Shown here: positions 62,052 through 64,000 of the stretch, in pieces | Numbering within the stretch: the stretch's first letter is position 1 | Layout of the letters: the number at the start of each line of letters is the position of its first letter | Assembly: GCF_029029525.1 (NCBI RefSeq) | Contig: NZ_JAKJSC010000001.1 | Location: 1 to 64,000 of the forward strand | Direction: 5' to 3' | Source of the DNA: Labilibaculum sp. DW002 | GTDB taxonomy: Bacteria > Bacteroidota > Bacteroidia > Bacteroidales > Marinifilaceae | Length of the DNA stretch: 64,000 nucleotides | The notes under the pieces: model-generated | Told to the model about the DNA's origin: nothing | What the model saw: the letters and a program-made list of their open reading frames with translations, nothing else | Database searches by the model: none | Made by a program: the position numbers and the translations under genes

Positions 62052-62906
62052 TTACGCTGATAGTTTTCTCATGATTAATTTTCCCAAGTAGTTTACAATA
62101 CCCGTGATGACAAAAAGGAGTAATCCGATTTCAACCAAAGCGGTATATTTTAAACCATCGGCCTCGCCAAACTGGTTGGCAATTAAACTTGCCATGGTGT
62201 TTCCTAGATCGAAGATTCCTGTTGGGATTTTGTTGGAGTTACCAATTAACATGGTAACTGCCATGGTTTCACCAATTGCTCTGCCGAGTGCAAGAATGTA
62301 TCCCGCAAAAATTCCCGAGCCAGCATTTGGGATAATCACACTCGTTACAACCTCTAATCGTGTTGCGCCCAGTGAGTAGGCCGCTTCCTTTAAACTTCCG
62401 GGAACCATAGAGATTACTTCTGATCCTAAGGAGGATGCATAAGGAATAATCATGATGGCAAGGATAATTGAGGAAGTGAAAATTCCGAATCCTTGAGCAT
62501 TTAAGCCAAGATCGGCAACTAATGGTCTTAGCGCATAAAATCCCCAAAGTCCATAAACTACAGATGGGATTCCAGCCAATAGTTCAACTACAGACCTTAA
62601 AAAGGAGGGTAGTTTACCATTCTTATAATATTCGCCTAAGAATAAGGATATTGAAAAGGCGAACGGAAATGTTAAAATCAGAGCCAATATGGAGGTTACT
62701 AAGGTTCCAATAATAAAAGGGAGAGCACCATATGATTCTCTTCCTTCGGTTGGATTCCAATCGGCCGAATAAATAAATCCAAAACCAAACTCTTTAAAGG
62801 ATGGAATGGAGCCAATAATGAGGGTAGTAACAATTCCAAGGGCGATTAATACGATTAGAACACCACTACCAATTAATAAATATCGAAAAATTTTCTCGCT
62901 GTTCAT
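62052..62906 (-). CDS. pstC: Phosphate ABC transporter permease PstC
   Basis: A 284-residue permease with six membrane helices and the EAA loop LKEAAYSLGATRLEV. Typical PstC segments are WNPTEGRESYGALPFIIGTL in the first periplasmic loop and GRAIGETMAVTMLIGN. Pairs with PstA. It follows pstS with a 279 bp gap that holds nested inverted repeats. Confidence 0.95.
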   Translation of the reverse strand: MNSEKIFRYLLIGSGVLIVLIALGIVTTLIIGSIPSFKEFGFGFIYSADWNPTEGRESYGALPFIIGTLVTSILALILTFPFAFSISLFLGEYYKNGKLPSFLRSVVELLAGIPSVVYGLWGFYALRPLVADLGLNAQGFGIFTSSIILAIMIIPYASSLGSEVISMVPGSLKEAAYSLGATRLEVVTSVIIPNAGSGIFAGYILALGRAIGETMAVTMLIGNSNKIPTGIFDLGNTMASLIANQFGEADGLKYTALVEIGLLLFVITGIVNYLGKLIMRKLSA

Positions 62907-62935
62907 ATGCTTTGAACGATTGCTGTAAAAAGAGA

Positions 62936-63161
62936 GCTTGCTTCCTATTAAGAAACTGTTTAAAAATTTATCCTTTAGCTTTTTTATAAGCTAAAAACCT
63001 CATAACTGCGTTAAATTATCTTTAAATAGAACCACTATTCGCATCAAATTTGCCTTATTCTGAGTCTTTTTTCTTCGATAAAAATTTCTAAAAATAAATT
63101 TAAACAGCTTCTAAGTTTGGAGAACTTTTCTATTGTGTTTGAAATAGAACTGGAAGCAAGC
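62936..63161. repeat. Nested inverted-repeat element between pstS and pstC
   Basis: Outer arms GCTTGCTTCC (62936-62945) and GGAAGCAAGC (63152-63161) are perfect inverted repeats. Inner arms 62950-62970 and 63095-63112 pair as AGAAACTGTTTAAA against TTTAAACAGCTTCT. The interior has a further hairpin (TTAGCTT...AAGCTAA near 62976-62993). No reading frame. The size (163 bp between inner ends) and terminal repeats suit a MITE-like element inserted in a hairpin loop. Confidence 0.5.
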
Positions 63162-63185
63162 CCAATCAGATAAATAATAGCTTTC

Positions 63186-64000
63186 TTATTTTAATGCTTT
63201 TCCATTATAAGTTACTTTGCTTAAAACAGCTTTGGCTTTGGCAACAGCAGCTTCAGGAAGTGGTGCGTAATGAACCTTAGTTGTTTCTTTCTGAGCATCG
63301 GCACTTACAGCCCAATCGATCAATTTGATGGTTTGTGCTGCCTGATCCTGACTTCTGTTGTTATAGTTTTGCTCTTTGTATACGATTAACCAAGTGAAAC
63401 TTGATATTGGATATCCATCTACAGCAGTTGTATTTGTTAATGTTACACGTGTATCGTTTGGAATATCACCAGCTGCAGCAGCACTTACCGATTGTACCGA
63501 TGGCTTAATAAAGTTACCTGCTTGATTTTGAATGCTAGCGATTGGAATACCCTGTGCAAATGCATACTCAGATCCAATATATCCAATAGCACCTTTGGTT
63601 GAACTTATTGTTCCTGCAACACCAGGATTTCCTTTAGCTGCAATACCAACAGGCCATTGTAAAGCTTTACCAGCTCCGATTTTTTCTTTCCATTCTGAGC
63701 TAACCTTACTCATATAGTCACTAAAGATAAAAGTTGTTCCACTTCCATCCGAACGGTAAACAACTGTGATAGCTAAATCAGGAAGTTTGGCATCGGGATT
63801 GATTTTTGCAATCTTCGCATCGTTCCATTTCGTGATTTTTCCCATGAAAATACCTTCCATCAATTCAGGTGTGAATTTTAACTCTGGTTTTCCAGGAAGA
63901 TTATAAGCTGCTACTACAGCACCTAAACATGAAGGAATATGTAGAACATTACCTGGCATATCAGCCAATTTTTTATCTGATAGGAATGCATCTGTTGCAC
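63186..64000 (-). CDS. pstS: Phosphate-binding protein PstS (5' end outside window)
   Basis: About 271 residues of the C-terminal part of the periplasmic phosphate-binding protein; the frame stays open to the window edge, so the signal peptide and first domain part are missing. Signature parts are AFLSDKKLADMPGNVLHIPSC-like start of the visible region, NLPGKPELKFT, the phosphate loop YRSDGSGTTFIFSDYMS, and GAIGYIGSEYAF. It delivers phosphate to PstCA. It is the first visible gene of the operon pstS-pstC-pstA-pstB-phoU-phoB-phoR. Confidence 0.93.
   Translation of the reverse strand, partial: ATDAFLSDKKLADMPGNVLHIPSCLGAVVAAYNLPGKPELKFTPELMEGIFMGKITKWNDAKIAKINPDAKLPDLAITVVYRSDGSGTTFIFSDYMSKVSSEWKEKIGAGKALQWPVGIAAKGNPGVAGTISSTKGAIGYIGSEYAFAQGIPIASIQNQAGNFIKPSVQSVSAAAAGDIPNDTRVTLTNTTAVDGYPISSFTWLIVYKEQNYNNRSQDQAAQTIKLIDWAVSADAQKETTKVHYAPLPEAAVAKAKAVLSKVTYNGKALK

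Overview
The window is AT-rich (about one third G+C by eye) and reads as the chromosome of a Bacteroidota member. Evidence: FecI-type sigma/FecR pairs, an STN-domain TonB receptor with a DUF4249 partner, carboxypeptidase-regulatory-domain proteins, kinases with propeller or TPR sensor halves, and promoters of the TTTG-N19-TAnnTTTG type. The superoxide reductase, PPi-type phosphofructokinase and overall gene content suggest an anaerobic or microaerophilic, perhaps marine, member of the order Bacteroidales. That finer placement is inference. I found no rRNA, tRNA, CRISPR array, prophage or complete insertion sequence.

Layout: 0.1-2.2 kb is a small accessory patch: an orphan membrane protein, a CPBP protease behind a palindrome-rich junction, and about 600 bp without a credible gene. 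2.2-17.4 kb is a mixed housekeeping and envelope block: an RNase H with an extra N-terminal domain, DUF3859, PurU, a PPi-type phosphofructokinase, an S9 lipoprotein peptidase, a peroxiredoxin/superoxide reductase pair, an esterase, a MORN-repeat protein, a MOSC protein, an M28 peptidase, an apparently exported isoaspartyl methyltransferase, and DUF302. 17.5-20.9 kb is a BlaI/M56 sensor operon with three palindromic operators; the M56 protein carries a long coiled coil and three TonB-plug-like repeats. 21.1-29.7 kb holds a YbaK-type deacylase, an amidase, and a cell-surface signalling operon (sigma, FecR, small barrel, two unknown envelope proteins, STN-type TonB receptor, DUF4249 lipoprotein).

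30.0-41.6 kb contains a DUF819 transporter, a DEAD-box helicase, and a second sigma/FecR operon. The target of this second operon is not a TonB receptor but an STN plus carboxypeptidase-like-domain protein, followed at once by DUF5655 and then a flippase-like membrane protein. A paralogue of the target without STN lies just upstream behind a terminator. NadA follows. 41.7-56.4 kb has two orphan sensor kinases, CutC, a large transglutaminase-like lipoprotein, DeoB, a YbiT-type ABC-F protein and an aldo/keto reductase. 56.6-64.0 kb is a phosphate regulon on the minus strand, in transcription order pstS (cut by the window edge), pstC, pstA, pstB, phoU, phoB, phoR; it is interrupted by two repeat-like non-coding insertions.

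The unifying theme is envelope sensing: two sigma/anti-sigma loci, a BlaI/M56 proteolytic sensor, PhoBR and two orphan kinases. The least conventional points are the receptor-less sigma locus and its duplicated effector, the M56 protein with plug repeats and its operator triplet, the exported methyltransferase, and the inverted-repeat elements inside the pst operon.
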